A DNA stretch of 64,000 nt from Mactra quadrangularis (GCA_025267735.1 CM046303.1:37833380-37897379), one strand, 5' to 3'; numbered from the stretch's first letter, positions 11,968 to 24,812 are shown. Numbers and translations are program-made. Notes: generated by a model from the letters alone, not told the origin.

Positions 11968-12630
11968 ATATGTTCTTATAAGAGTGTTGTTGGTGTAATG
12001 GTAAAGCATTCTGCCATGATTACAAACATGATTGACTATGGGGTTGTTGTTAATTCACAACAATATTTTTGTCAAAATAAGCTATTCAACCTTTATTTTG
12101 AATACTATTCTACCTATGGAATGGAATGGTTTATTTTAATGTTTACATCAACAAGTTTTGTTATTGAAAGAACTATATATTTAATGATAATATATGAGAT
12201 GAATGATCAGATACATATATTTGGAAATAATTATCTTGTTTATTAACTCACTGTAACACTTTCTTGTATAAATTGTCAAAAATAAGCAGATACTTTATTT
12301 TTGTACATGAAAGATAATAGAAACCTACATTTTAACGCTATTTTAGTTAAAACAATAATTTCAAAAACAGAAGTCTTATTACTTAACCCTAACAATGCTT
12401 AAGCTTAATATGGAAAGCCTTTGTCACCACAAAGAGCCTGGTCTGCCTCTACAACACAAGCAGGCTGACCTGGCTCTTTGCTGTTGGCCAATTTTTATCC
12501 TGAAATCCCTAAAAATTACAATGGAAAGGTTAAAATAATTATGGAATTTCAGTATTGAAAGGATTAAAGATGTAAAATTATTTATGTTAGGTCAATTGTC
12601 TTTTTTGAAGTACAAACTCTTAAATAGGTC
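11968..12630. other. Unclassified intergenic DNA
   Basis: No gene or repeat recognised. An apparent short inverted motif around AGAGCCTGG/CTGGCTCTTTG (about 12432-12480) is too weak to call. Confidence 0.45.
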
Positions 12631-12638
12631 AATGTGTG

Positions 12639-13825
12639 ATGTATGTGAAGACAGCAGTAACGGCAGTACAGCTGTACAGCAGTAAAGCCTTACTGCCAGA
12701 ATTTTCGGCAGTACAGCAGGAAAGCCTTACTGCCAGAATTTTCGGCAATACAGTAGTAAAGCCTTACTGCCAGAATTTGTGGCAGTACAGCAGTAAAGCC
12801 TTACTGCCAGAATTTTCGGCAGTACAGCAGTAAAGCCTTACTGCCAGAATTTTCGGCAGTACAGCAGTAAAGCCTTACTGTTAGAATTTTCAGCAGTACA
12901 GCAGTAAAGCCTTACTGTTAGAATTTTCGGCAGTACAGCAGTAAAGCCTTACTGTTAGAATTTTCGGCAGTACAGCAGTAAAGCCTTACTGTTAGAATTT
13001 TCGGCAGTACAGCAGTAAAGCCTTACTGTTAGAATTTTCGGCAGTACAGCAGTAAAACGGTAAACCCCTACTGTTATGACAGTACATCAGTAAACCTTTT
13101 CTGTGAGAATTTTCCACAGTGCAGCAGACTGTTGTATCATTCTAGCAAATTATTCTAAATCTTGCCTCTCAGAATTCCCACATTATAGGGTTTTATACTA
13201 TATTGAACATACGGATCATCATACAAATTACTTTGATGTAATAATATTAGCAGAGTGTAAATGGTCATAAGTGTTCACAGCGTTGTTGCCGACATCATCT
13301 TCCTATAATAGTGTGTACATGTAAAGTGATAATGAATGAATGAGAGGGAAGGTAGAACATGAAAACACACATTTTACTGACAATAAACAGGCAAACATAG
13401 GAGGTTTGTGAGTTAAATGAGAAGTTGAATGTTCGAATTCTCTATAAGGTCCAAAATTAAAAGTACTGATAGAGCCAATTTAGGATATCAATATTTGCAG
13501 CGGATATGTTAAAAAATCAATACTATTATATATGAAAATAAAGAAAAATTCTAACAGTAAGGCTTTACTGCTGTACTGCCGAAAATTCTAACAGTAAGGC
13601 TTTACTGCTGTACTGCCGAAAATTCTGGCAGTAAGGCTTTACTGCTGTACTGCCAAAAATTCTGGCAGTAAGGCTTTACTGCTGTACTGCCAAAAATTCT
13701 GACAGTAAGGCTTTACTGCTGTACTGCCGAAAATTCTGGCAGTAAGGCTTTACTGCTGTACTGCCGAAAATTCTGGCAGTAAGGCTTTCCTGCTGTACTG
13801 CCGTTACTGCTGTCTTCACATACAT
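12639..13825. mobile_element. 1,187-bp foldback element with minisatellite arms
   Basis: The outer 34 bp at each end are perfect inverted repeats, beginning ATGTATGTGAAGACAGCAG. The element is bounded by an exact 8-bp target duplication AATGTGTG (12631-12638 and 13826-13833). Each arm is a tandem array of a 37-bp unit (GGCAGTACAGCAGTAAAGCC plus TTACTGCCAGAATTTTC): about 10 units on the left (12665-13060) and 7 on the right in reverse (13547-13800). Variants are mirrored: units with CTGCCAG lie outermost and units with CTGTTAG innermost in both arms, and a rare GGAAAGCC variant is near the outer end of both. A 450-bp spacer separates the arms. No protein is encoded. The 8-bp duplication fits hAT or P-type transposition (Drosophila FB/Galileo elements have similar architecture). 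Confidence 0.92.
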
Positions 13826-13954
13826 AATGTGTGCTTGTAAGATGACTACATTGTACTACAGGACAATGGCAAATAGGTATAAGGAGAGCATGTACATTGT
13901 TTTAAGCAGAAGAAAGAGAATAAGTGAATTCAAGTCAACAAATGCATTTTTTTG

Positions 13955-14148
13955 TGAGATTATTTCTACGGCCATTGTCCCTCCTACCAATGATTTTTAA
14001 TGATGTAGGGCAGTTGTAAGTCACTGACGAAAGTATGTGCTTACTGGTTGGTTCCAGAGATTTAGCCTTTCCAGGAGGAGTGAGTAGGTTGACTGACCAC
14101 CTATACAATGTGTTGCTACAGTGTTAAACCCAACAAACAAACACACAC
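13955..14148 (+). mobile_element. SINE-B fragment lacking its tRNA head
   Basis: Matches the 3' two-thirds of the SINE at 18896-19213: TATTTCTACGGCCATT, TTTAGCCTTTCCAGGAGGAG, GTGTTGCTACAGTGTTAAAC, and a CAAACAAACA tail. Confidence 0.8.
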
Positions 14149-14342
14149 TGTTTTTTTCCCCACCTTAGCCCTCATGAATGACGCTGACAGATGAGGGATA
14201 TATATATCTTCTGCAATTACACACTGGATGCAGTTTACAGTCAGAGCGTTGAATGCACTGGCACGAGAGTCCATATCTTATGATCATGAAATAATGCGTA
14301 TGTCCCTATATATAGTTCTCTGTGCATGTGTACTACATAATA

Positions 14343-14880
14343 TATAATATACATGGTATTGAACGTTTTCTACAGTGCGTACGGTCCTAACCGTTTTTCT
14401 TCAATTCGACCTGTATCTGAAAGAAAATGTCGGTCTCGATTTAAAGATTTAACATTCTTCTAACATCGTGCAACGTTACAAGTTAGTATCTAATACCGTT
14501 TTCATCAGATTTATATTAATTTCAGTATCACTAGTTTTCAGCGATTAAACGACACTACTGACTTCCGGTTTAACATTGACATGGTACTGGAAAAGTCTCG
14601 AGGAGTTCATCAACCAATCAGTTTACGCCGGTAAATGCGTCATGATTAAACCGGAAGTGAACAGTGTTTCTCAATCGCTGAAAATGATAATATTGAAATT
14701 ACCATTAATTTCATGATAACCGTTTTTGATATAAAATTTTTGAATAGTCAGCATTGTAAAAAAATGTTTAATCTACAAATCAAGACCAATATTTGCATCC
14801 AAATTTACTCCGAAAGGTAAAAACAATCTGTCAGACCGTACTACTGTAAAAATGGTTCAATACCATGTGAATATTATAAA
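14343..14880. mobile_element. ~540-bp palindromic MITE
   Basis: The ends ACATGGTATTGAACG (14351) and GGTTCAATACCATGT (14854-14868) form a long imperfect inverted repeat extending through TACAGT..GTACGGTC. A second, inner palindrome pairs 14534-14575 with 14644-14690 (TTCAGCGATTAAAC, CTTCCGGTTTAA). Non-coding. Confidence 0.65.
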
Positions 14881-16028
14881 GAAAGTATAGTTATAACTCG
14901 TACACAGTAATGTATACAGGACCGATTTTTAATAGTGTTTGATGACAAAATATTATATATGTGCGTATTTAACGAGTGCGAGAACTCTGGTGCCAGTGGT
15001 TAAATGGTGGACATTTATCACAGTTAAGCAACCCACTGCAAGGATAGTGTATGGATATGTGACCATTATAGATTAGCCTTCGCTGTGTGCATGTTACAAT
15101 ATTTATATGGCACATTGGCATATGGCATATATTTATTAGGAACAACAAAAGTAAGTGCCTGTGTATTACACAAAACACCGTCCACTTTGAACCACTAAGA
15201 GCCATGGACTTCCAAAAGTACAAGAATGATAAGGAGAGTGGATTTTCATAATACATGTACATTTGTAGTAACATTGAAGTCTAATCAAAGCGCCGGACAT
15301 GGATTTAACAGACCAAAATTTATCCAAATACGTATAGAGAGGTTGGACTACTGATCTTTTTTCTAAAATTTACAAAAACTGCATTACGAAGGATAAGCGA
15401 AGCTACACTGATACTGTCCACTGAAGAAATCAGTACACATGTATATGGTCTATTTTTAGACCCTGGAAATTTGTAGGCATGTCTATTTTTAGTGCATTGG
15501 TGTTACAGTCGACAATAACAGAATCGGGTTAGAAGTTACATAACTTGTTGTCAATATTTTAGCGGAAGAATGTCGGTTCCTTATTGAAACTGTTAAAATG
15601 GAATAAACAAGGATATTTTAATGTATTGTGAGTAAACAACTAGACTGCTTGATACTGTCAGATATTGTTATCAAGGGGACTATATATTCCTGCGTTGGTA
15701 TTAATTAGACCTAACAACATTCCGCTGTGCTGAATCTAACTGCGCATGACCGTCCAATGTCTACGTCCGAGACATTTTTTGAAGCATTTCAAAATATGTC
15801 GCTTACTAAGACCTGAATTGCTAACGCAATCCATGTCAAAAATCGTTCTTGACATAAATCAAACATAGAAGCATAACTCAACAATAACAACTCATTTAAA
15901 TTGAACCGGACAAACTCGCCAGTTTTCGAGTCTTAAATGTCTGGGACTTTAAAATGGTAGCCATGTGGCTGCATCTAAATATTGTTATATCACAAACCAT
16001 ATGAGAGGTGTTGTATCATATCAAAACC
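14881..16028. other. Unclassified intergenic DNA
   Basis: No gene, RNA or repeat boundary supported. A 101-codon minus-strand frame (14969-15274) shows no domain. Confidence 0.45.
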
Positions 16029-16103
16029 CATTCTCGTACCCAGAGGTTATCAAGATTCGCAATTTAACTAGTATCGAGAATCCTGATACTAGGTACGGGA
16101 ATG
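16029..16103. repeat. 75-bp palindromic mini-element (copy 1)
   Basis: Ends CATTCTCGTACC and GGTACGGGAATG are inverted. The interior AACTAGTATCGAGAATC is shared with 58805-58883. Confidence 0.6.
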
Positions 16104-16114
16104 ATTGAAAACTT

Positions 16115-17152
16115 AATCAAAGCGCTGAGGCACTGAATTGTTCGGGTTTGAAAATTGAAAGTAGAATTAGTGCTGCAACATCGTATGTATACTAAGACCA
16201 TTCAGAGACACTTGTTTCTTAGGTAGAAAAACATTGACCCGATTGATGAATGAGTGTATAATACAATAACAAACAAAACTCCACTATCCATTAACCACAA
16301 TCTTTAAACTTTTCCTGTAACGAACAATTTTATTACATAAGATGATACTGGCACAAACAACAGGGCTGCGTTCAGTTAGCAGTTAGCGTTAGCCAAACAC
16401 TGTTATCGTTATGAACGGTTAATTGAACGACCCGTTGAAGTGCAAACGTTTAAAGATGGCGGGCAAGAGAGTCGTTACTTCTATTTTATTAGAAGAATTC
16501 GGAGAGGAGGACTTGTTTACTTGTTTTTTTTGTACATGTATTGATCTAAATAAACGGGAGTAACACCACCGACTTCGTTAGACCTAATCCGGAATTTAAA
16601 TTTATGGGTTTTTCCGTCCGTGCACAGGCGGTACAAACAAAGTTGTCTACACATTATTGCTAAACAACACGAACTATGGATTAAATACTACTGTTCTTTT
16701 TTACACACGTTTTCATTGAAACAGTGAAAGTTTGTTTGTACCGGAGGGGAAAACCCAAATATTTAAATTTCGGATATAGTCTATTCGCTATGGCAGTTAC
16801 TATTTTGCAAAATTTACTGGAACTATTTTGTTTCAGGTTTTTTCATATTCGCGTACTATATATTAAAAAGGTCGTGACTGAATCGTTGATACCATTCTAT
16901 TACATAAGACGGCGTAAGCATCTCTACTGAGTATCTTAACTCACTAGCCTTTATACATACGCTTCAATATTGACCGATTCACAAGTGTATTACAGAAATT
17001 ATTGCGCGTGTCATAGCAGACGATCTTTTAGAATTGCTATACGCCTATATATATATACTGAGGGACTACTTCTGGATTCGGAAAATTTCATAGTATACAA
17101 GGTTCTGAATTATGGTATATATATATTTGTTCAGGACTGGCGTCCCGAACAA
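16115..17152 (+). mobile_element. E2 element copy c (Helentron-like), interrupted by a MITE
   Basis: Starts TCAAAGCGCTGAGGCACTGA then ATTGTTCGGGTTTG, and ends with the hairpin TTTGTTCAGGACTGGCGTCC then CGAACAAAT. It matches E2 copies on the minus strand at 28940-29515 and 30690-31377. Sequence CACAAACAACAG at its left half and GGTCGTGACTG at its right half are contiguous in the 30.7-kb copy, showing that 16366-16867 is an insertion. No coding potential. Confidence 0.7.
16366..16867 (+). mobile_element. MITE 'A', 3'-truncated copy
   Basis: Begins CTGCGTTCAGTTAGCAG and matches 35631-35948 plus 39305-39485 closely, but stops at about 16867 without the right terminus present in the other copy (39582-39594). 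Because it is not interrupted at AAATACTACTG (16684-16694), it shows the empty target site of the 3.36-kb insertion at 35949-39304. Confidence 0.85.
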
Positions 17153-17153
17153 A

Positions 17154-18366
17154 TAATCAAAGTACTGAAAGTACTGTCGGAAGGAATTTTTGAAGGATTT
17201 TATCATTTTAGAGTTCAGAGATACTATTTCGATATCACTCATTACCTTCTTATCATTCATAGTCAACTGTGTTTCATATTTCATTTTACAGGCCCATTAT
17301 TCTACTGATCGAGGGGTCGTAGGTTTGATTCACGGACGGTGCATACTTTCGTGGAGCTTAGTTATGAAATAATTTCTACGGTAATTCTCCCTCCTGCCAC
17401 TCAGTCACCGATGCGATTTGTTTTTGGTTAACAGCTAGATCCAGAGATTTTGCCTTTTCAGGAACAGTGAGTGGATGGACTGATCTCCATGATATAACCT
17501 ATACAATATGTGTTGCTATGGCGTTAAGGCCAAAACGAATTGATCATATGTTCTATGAATTTTGTCTCAAAAAATGGAGCGAGCCAGCGAAAAAAAATCC
17601 ATTTTGAGAAGCGAGCGAAAGGCGAAGAATAAATATGTGATATTTTCATGTGCATTTTACATGTTAAATATGAACTTTTTACAGAAAACCACATTATAAC
17701 ATGTAGTTCAGAAAAGCATAATACGTAACTTTTTAGTGTTTATACCAGTTGGTAATTTATTCAGCATATTGATGTGATACAATCATGTACATTTAAAGAT
17801 AAAATATGTCAAAATCTTTCTTACTTGAACTTAATTATTTTGATATTGGGGTACAGGGCGTATAGTTTTGATTATTTTGCAGGTTGTTGTGAGATTATTT
17901 GCTGTTTACATGCGTAAATGCTTTTAATAGGGTACATACATCATAAATGACTGTATTTTGTTCCATTTGCATTTACTATACTGCATTGCTAATACATTAA
18001 GTGAATTAATTCAATATTAACCTTTTATTAAATACTTCCAATATTTCTGTACAATTTAGAATCGGCTCGGCTAACATCATGATAGATCAAACCAGTTGAT
18101 TTTGGTGTAATAAGTAAAGTATTAATGTTATTGGGTAAATAAGAGATTGACTCAACAACATACAACTGCTCAATATAATTTAGTAATCCAGAATGAGTAC
18201 CAGCTGAGCACCCCCGTAAATATAAATGGACGAGTCTTGTTGACTTTTTAAGTATAAATAAAGTTATTTTATTTGGATAATATGGGAACGACTAAACAAC
18301 AAACAACTACTAAGATTACTTAAGCCATCATGTATGAGGATTTTAGAGTCAGCATCCCTATAAAAT
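17154..18366 (+). repeat. Repeat R1, copy 1, with embedded SINE-B relic
   Basis: Begins with an E2-like 5' terminus (TCAAAGTACTGAAAGTACTG) abutting the 3' end of the previous element. From about 17197 it matches 20570-21735 (plus) and 45410-44215 (minus). A degraded SINE-B sits inside (17292-17530: TCTACTGATCGAGGGGTCGT.. to GTGTTGCTATGGCGTTAAGG). At 18368 another TCAAAGTGCTGAAAGCACTG terminus follows. Confidence 0.75.
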
Positions 18367-18895
18367 AATCAAAGTGCTGAAAGCACTGAAGTTTAGCGCA
18401 TTCAATTTTGGGGTTTAGGCACAATTATTTTTAAGACCAGGAATAAAACCCTAGAGTGATGAAAATCTTCTTTGTCATGACTGAGAAAAAAGTTGAATCA
18501 TCTAGAAGATAGGAGTCTACTATATTAGTTGCTGTTTCACATGAAGGGAGTTCACGTAAAATGTCTTACTCCTGTAATGTGAACTGTGGAAAGGGGTTTT
18601 TAACCAATCTGAGCATGCTTATATAAGGGGGGTTGTATACTTCACAAGTATGAATCGGTACACTCAATTACATCAATTTTGACGAATGCGGACTACACTA
18701 TATGGCTAATTCAATGATTTCAAAAACATTTACAGTCAGCAATAGAACATGTTTTGTCTGCTAAGTTTTTGCAAAAAAATAAGGAAACCAGATTTTAACA
18801 CATCAAATAAAAGTTTTAATTACAGATTTCACAAGGTCGACATTGTTTTAAAAACTATTAAGATACACTTTATGGTAGATTCAAATATCCTCACA

Positions 18896-19213
18896 AGCCG
18901 CCCGGTTAGCTAAGTTGGTAGCACGCAAGTCTACTGATCGAGGGTCGTGGCTTAGATTCCCGGGCGGGACATACTTTCGTGAAGCTTGGTCATGAAATTA
19001 TTTCTACGGCCATTCTCCCTCAGGGACCAATGATTTTTTATTATGTAGGGCAGTTGTCAGTCACCGACGAAAGTATGCGCTTAGCAGTTGGTTAACCGTT
19101 AAATCCAGAGATTTAGCCTTTCCAGGAGGAGTGAGTAGGTTGACTGACCGCCGTTATATGACTTATATAATGTGTTGCTACGGCGTTAAACCCAACAAAA
19201 ACAAACAAACAAA
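18896..19213 (+). mobile_element. SINE-B, most complete copy
   Basis: tRNA-like head CCGCCCGGTTAGCTAAGTTG with A box; the B box position reads GCTTAGATTCCC (decayed). The body and tail (GTTGCTACGGCGTTAAACCC, then ACAAACAAAC) match the other SINE-B copies. No clear target duplication. Confidence 0.85.
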
Positions 19214-19686
19214 TGTATTTTCATTACTCAAAAAGGAAAATCACTCCTTCATTCAAACACTTTTGCCTATCCAAATATGTACACTTATTAGAATATTTCA
19301 AATACTGCAAATGAGAAAAATGTTCAAACTGGGAAAATGTACCACTAGATAACTTAGCAGGTTGTAGACCACTTCCTGGCTTATAATTCGTAATCTCAAT
19401 AAAACTGTTTGTTCCAAATAAATAAATCTTTCTCTTCTGTTCGTTATTTTATATCTAAACTTTTTATATAAGCTATATGTAATTCAGTTGTTTTACACTC
19501 CACAGTCATGTTAATTTGTTGTTAAATGTTATACGTTATATAAACATTACATGTAATTGTTTATAACCTCATTCCACACATTAGCATATGCTGAGAGTAC
19601 CAAATAAACTGAAACAGTACTTCTACTCCCGTTCTAAAATCAAAGCACTGAAAGTACTGGGGTATTCATTGTGTTTAGATTTATTC
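19214..19686. other. Unclassified DNA with an E2-like terminus
   Basis: AT-rich. TCAAAGCACTGAAAGTACTG at about 19640 repeats the 5' terminal motif of the E2 family, but no matching body follows. Confidence 0.4.
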
Positions 19687-19893
19687 AATTTTTGTTGGGT
19701 TTTATGCTGTGGCAACACCTTATATAGATTATATCACAGCGGTTAGTCCACCTACTCACTGTTCCTGAAGAAGCTTTATCTCAGGATTTTGCTGTTAACA
19801 AACTACTGGGTGCATACTTTGTCAGTGACTGACGACTGTCCTACATGACTTAGAATCAGGGGAAGGGGACAGAATGACCGTAGATATTATTAA
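19687..19893 (-). mobile_element. SINE-B fragment, minus strand
   Basis: Reverse-orientation body of SINE-B: TTTGTTGGGTTTTATGCTGT (tail/terminus), CTACTCACTGTTCCTGAAGA, and GTCAGTGACTGACGACTGTC. Strongly diverged and headless. Confidence 0.7.
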
Positions 19894-20520
19894 TGCTGGT
19901 GATTACATTTTTTATCAAACTCTCTTCACAATAAAAATCTGCTTGAGTCATTTACAATATTGAACGATTGAATTTACGTATTACTATGACTACTGTTGTA
20001 ATTAGTCAATGCTATTAACTGTTACAATATGACTATCACATTATTTAATTAGTCTGTGTGTCAAAAAATCTAATATAGGAGAGATTTAAAACTATGTTGT
20101 GTGTTATGTGTGCTACGTAGTGCACATTTTTTAGTAAAGTTGGACTAACACCCTGCTGCTATTCTATGATTTATATAGTAACTGAATAGAAAGTAATGTA
20201 TTTAACCCCCATTTCTGCTTATCATAAAGGTCTTAGAAATTAATTTTACCTGCACTGATGGTGTTTAATGATGAAGGTTAAGATTTACAAATATTATTAA
20301 GAATTAATTGTATGATAAATTTCTTTTTTTCATTCGATGAACTGATTTAACAAAGAGGTTAATGTCGTCAAGTGAATGGGGTTATTTTTTGCAAAATAGT
20401 TGAAAGTGTTTTATATGCACAAATTATCTATATTATGTAAGAAAATAAACAAATGTTAAGATTCAAAGTGTTATGCTAAGATTTAATACCCGAGTTTATT
20501 AGTACACACAAACTAGAAAA
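19894..20520. other. Unclassified AT-rich DNA
   Basis: Nothing recognised. Confidence 0.45.
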
Positions 20521-23115
20521 GGTGATATATGTTCCAAACATTAATTATGTTGATGACTTCAACAAGTTCAAAGATACTATTTCGATATCACTCATTACCT
20601 TCTTATCATTCATAGTCAACTGTGTTTCATATTTCATTTTACAGGCCCATTATTCTACTGATCGAGGGGTCGTAGGTTTTATTCATGGGCGGGCATACTT
20701 TCGTTGAGCTTAGTTATGAAATAATTTTTACGGTAATTCTCCCTCCTACCACTCAGTCATTGATGTGATTTCTTTTTGGTTAACAGCTAGATCCAGAGAT
20801 TTTGCCTTTTCAGGAACAGTGAGTGGATGGACTGATCTCCGTGATATAACCTATACAATATGTGTTGCTATGGCGTTAAGGCCTCAATGAATTGATCATA
20901 TGTTCTATGAATTTTGTCTCAAAAAATAGAGCTGGCCAGCGAAAAAAAAACATTTTGAGAAGCAATCGAAAGGCGAGGAATAAATGTGTGATATTTTCAT
21001 GAGAATTTTTATACAAATGGAAAAATAAATGTTAAATATGAACATTATACAGAAAATCACATTATAGCATGTAGTTCAGAAAAAGCATAATAAGTAACTT
21101 TTTAGTGTTTATACCAGTTGGTCATTTATTCAGCATATTGATATGATACAATCATGTACATTCAAAGATGAAATATGTCAAAATCTTTCTAACTTGAACC
21201 ATATTATTTTGATATTGTGGTACAGGGCATATAGTTTTGATTATTTTGCAGGTTGTTGTAAGAAAGATTATTTGCTGTTAACATACATAAATGCTTTTCA
21301 TAAGGTACATACGTCATAATTAACTGTATTTTGTTCCATTTGCATTTACTATACTGCATAGCTAATACACTAAGTGAATTCATTCAATATTAACCTTTAA
21401 TTAAATACTTCCAATATTTCTGTACAATTTAGAATAAGCTCGGCTAACATCATGATAGATCAAACCTGTTGATGTTGGTGTTTTAGTAAAGTCTTAATGT
21501 TATTGGGTAAATAAGAGAATGACTCAACAACATACAACTGCTCAATATAATTTAGTAATCCAGAATGAGTACCAGTTGAGCACCCCCGTAAATATAAATG
21601 GACGAGTCTTGTTGACTTTTTGAGTACAAATAAAGTTATATTATTTGGATGATATGGGAACAACTCAACAACAAACAACTACTAAGATTATTTAAGCCAT
21701 CATGTATGAGGATTTTAGAGTCAGCATCCCTATAAAATGAAAATGGACCAAACTGGAAAACTTTAAAGTGAATAAATAGAGGCTTGTCATAAATTATGTG
21801 AAAGAAAACAATTACATCAGAACCCTTCTAAAATAAAAATTGACTAAACCTTTAGGTATATAAATATAGTCTTGGGGTACGTTATGCAAAATTTATTTCA
21901 AAATAAGTCAGTCGAGTATTTTGGGGCATTAACAATTATAATGTTAAATATTCTACCCCGTCTTACCTGCTTGTCGTAAATAACACAGCAGGGGGACATG
22001 ACGTCACATAACTAGAGCAGTGTAGAGTTGATGAAAACATCAAGTTTACGTCAGTGTTCAACTGATGATCAAACATGGTTGCATAATTGATGTTTTCATT
22101 TTATAAGTGAAAAGTAACTAGAGCAAAAAATTTTTTTCCATTTTCTGAATTTTAAGTGCGTAAATCTGACGAACATGATAAATTTTTTGTAGCCTAAACC
22201 AAAAAAAAAATTAATAAAAATTAATGTTACGCGCCTAGGATTCGAACTCGCGACCTCATGATTGGTAGTCTGACATGCTATCCACTAGGCCACAGACACG
22301 ACGCTAATTGTTGTGCTAAATTTATATACATATACAAATGCATGACATATCAAAATGCGCAATGCACAAAATAATTTTTCTCCGTACACAGATAGAATAA
22401 AGTTTTATTAATGTGAAAACATTGAATATCATAATTTTAAGTACTATTAGTTTAAATTTGTATTTTTTTCAACTCGTCTGCAATTGATAGTACTCGAGTA
22501 TACACATTTTTCTGTTGCTATATTATTTTCTGGGTCGCAACAGAGTTCAATTATGTGTTGTTCGTTCTTTTTCTCATTTCTGGGAGCGCTGACATAGAAA
22601 GGAATTGTTTGCGAACAATTCCTTCCAATAATGTGAATGACTGTAAACTGCATTAAGAGAAACTGATTTAGTTTCGAGTACTTTCCTTCAATTCCTTTGT
22701 CTTCCGATGTCTGTCAGCAAATGCATATTTGTAGTCACGTGACTATAGCGCTTGATACGGAAACGTAGTTTCATTCATAATTTTTCACGAATGAAATCGA
22801 TGTATACATCCGCGATTATCAGTTACGTAATAATTTGTCTACCATTGTTCAATTGTTCACAAATTTGTCAATACTCGGTGTCACTTCGAAGAAAGGTTTG
22901 ATGTAGATCGAGTTAAATGCGTAATTAAATTGACGCGTAGGAATACACAGATGATCGATGAAACAAAAGAACTATTTGCGAACTATTTTATTGTAGCGGA
23001 ATTTTCCGGATGCTGTTCGGTTTTGTTGATTAGATATATAGGTCAATAGGTCAGTATAGGACTCCGATCGGAATACCGCTATTAGTAACAGAGTATTCAT
23101 TGTTAAAAACAATGA
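20521..23115 (+). repeat. Composite dispersed repeat R1-R2-R3, longest copy (~2.6 kb)
   Basis: R1 (to about 21735) matches 17197-18360 and, inverted, 45440-44215. R2 (about 21735-22680) matches 24810-25850 and, inverted, 44215-43320. R3 (about 22480-23115) matches, inverted, 35140-35545. A SINE-B relic (20644-20880) and a tRNA-like segment (22224-22300) are embedded. Near 22600 lies the hairpin GGAATTGTTTGCGAACAATT. The minus strand of the R2/R3 junction has a short frame (22653-22447) that also exists in the copy at 35399. Class unknown. Confidence 0.75.
22224..22300 (-). other. tRNA-like segment inside repeat R2
   Basis: On the minus strand: TGGCCTAGTGGATAGCATG (A box-like) and GAGTTCGAATCCTAGG (B box) at tRNA spacing, about 75 bp. 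Related segments lie in the R2 copies at 25422-25490 (minus) and 43519-43597 (plus). Because all lie inside a repeat, I read them as Pol III promoter-bearing repeat parts, not functional tRNA genes. Confidence 0.65.
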
Positions 23116-24790
23116 ATACAAAAATAACAATTACCACATTGTCTTACAAATCAAGATCTAGAATCATTAAATGAATGACTAATTTATTTATCAAATATCT
23201 TCACGTTAACTAAAAAACTTATGACAATCAATTGTCGACATATCAATGATTTAAACTTAGATGATATTAATGATTCTTATTTTAACATGCAATACATACA
23301 ACCCGATTGACACTATTTTACCCAATCTTTATTTTAATGCCATCTCTACTAAATTATTTCACATGTTGTTACAACATACATTTGTATGAATGTAACCTAA
23401 TATGTTTATACAACAAAGATTTTGTTTAGTTCAGAAAATCTTTAGGAATACAACAATAATTGAATTTTGTTCACAAACATCTTCTACACATAATTAAATT
23501 ACCATTATAATCACTTCTGACCAGTAAAAGTACTTTTTATCAAGATCACTCAATTATTCATCAATTATAATACAGAACGAGTTGTCCGCGGGTTGAGTTT
23601 TTTCTTCAATATGCATCAGCTAAATCTATTTAACATTCTAATAAATGTAAACATACAGTAAATTCTCATTAAAAATGTTCTTAATAGACAAATTTAACAT
23701 AAATGAATAAATTTGGCCGATGTGGTAATTCAAATGGTGTTTACAATAATCAGAATAACTAAAATACATGTATTGTATTTAGGCCCGCATTTTAAAGTCG
23801 ATGACCGCTAGCTTAACGTATATTACCGAATGTCGAGTCTATCAACACAACTAAATTAATAAAATTTCATTTAATGCAGAAATTAAGATGAAATCTACAT
23901 CAAATTTCCACTTCATATCAAGAATCAAGTATTTCAAATATGAAAGCAGACTTTATTTACTCGTAAATGAGAAATTTATATATGTTAGCTGGGGCAAGTC
24001 GGGGTTTGATTTGCTGCACAATAACCGTACAAGTTTCTGCTGTAAAACTAATTTGGTGATTTCATACATGTACCATATTTTGATCTGACATTTGATTAAT
24101 GTGTAAATATGAAATTAAGAATATGTCAGAGTACACTACGTGTATTGTATTGGAGTAGGTATGTCTATCGCATGTTATTGGGGCGAAATGTCTTGGGGAC
24201 GAATTGTCTTGAGGTCGAAGGGTCAATGTTTTTACCGAAAGACAAAACAAAAACAAAAATCATTCTCTTTTAAATTCTATCTTGCATTTAAGTTACGTTT
24301 AAACAAGAAACTATAAAATTTTTAATGATAATGTTTATAAATATTAATTACATTTGAACTTTTCGACGTTTCCACGTCAATTAAAAAAGTAATCTATAAA
24401 GTTTTTCGGTATTTCGGGATTTTTTTTAGGGTTTCTGGTAAATACGTGGACCGCGTCATAAAAATAGTTCGATATCGTTGCGCATATACACGGGACATGT
24501 TCCACAAGGCTATCGCTAGCTAGCGCTTTTTGGAAGCGAGTTTTAGTAGCATATCAGCGCTCGCCTCGTGAAAGGTGCCCAATACAAAATGAAAACTTTG
24601 GGAAAGGATATTTTAAATGATTTTATGTTCCTTATGATGTATTTTGGTCTATTATTTCGTAAAAGAGAGACAATTCGTTCATACTATGAAGGAAAACTTA
24701 GTGGTTGTGGTAAAACAGAGTTCAACAGAACTACTTTTTATATGACCTATGTTGGCGAAACCTGAAACGACTGTCGAGATGCTGGTAATA
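23116..24790. other. Unclassified intergenic DNA
   Basis: AT-rich. Short frames (23888-24088, 24568-24765) lack recognisable domains. No repeat boundary resolved. Confidence 0.4.
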
Positions 24791-24812
24791 AGTTTAGCGC
24801 AAGCGCTAAACT
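24791..24812. repeat. Perfect 10-bp stem hairpin
   Basis: AGTTTAGCGC and GCGCTAAACT separated by two bases, immediately before the R2 copy at 24813. Confidence 0.75.

Noticed and set aside
12001..12065. tRNA-Gly-like start (GGTGTAATGGTAAAGCATTC)
   Set aside because: Only the first third resembles a tRNA; no B box or acceptor pairing follows.
12660..13060. CRISPR-like direct-repeat array of 37-bp units
   Set aside because: Units are contiguous with no unique spacers, mirrored in an inverted array, and bounded by a transposon-type duplication. It is a minisatellite arm of a foldback element.
16724..16930. 68-codon frame as a gene
   Set aside because: Most of it is the body of MITE A, the rest E2 sequence.
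22224..22300. A genuine tRNA gene
   Set aside because: It lies inside a dispersed repeat with diverged sister copies at 25.4 and 43.5 kb, has stem mismatches, and no isolated terminator context.
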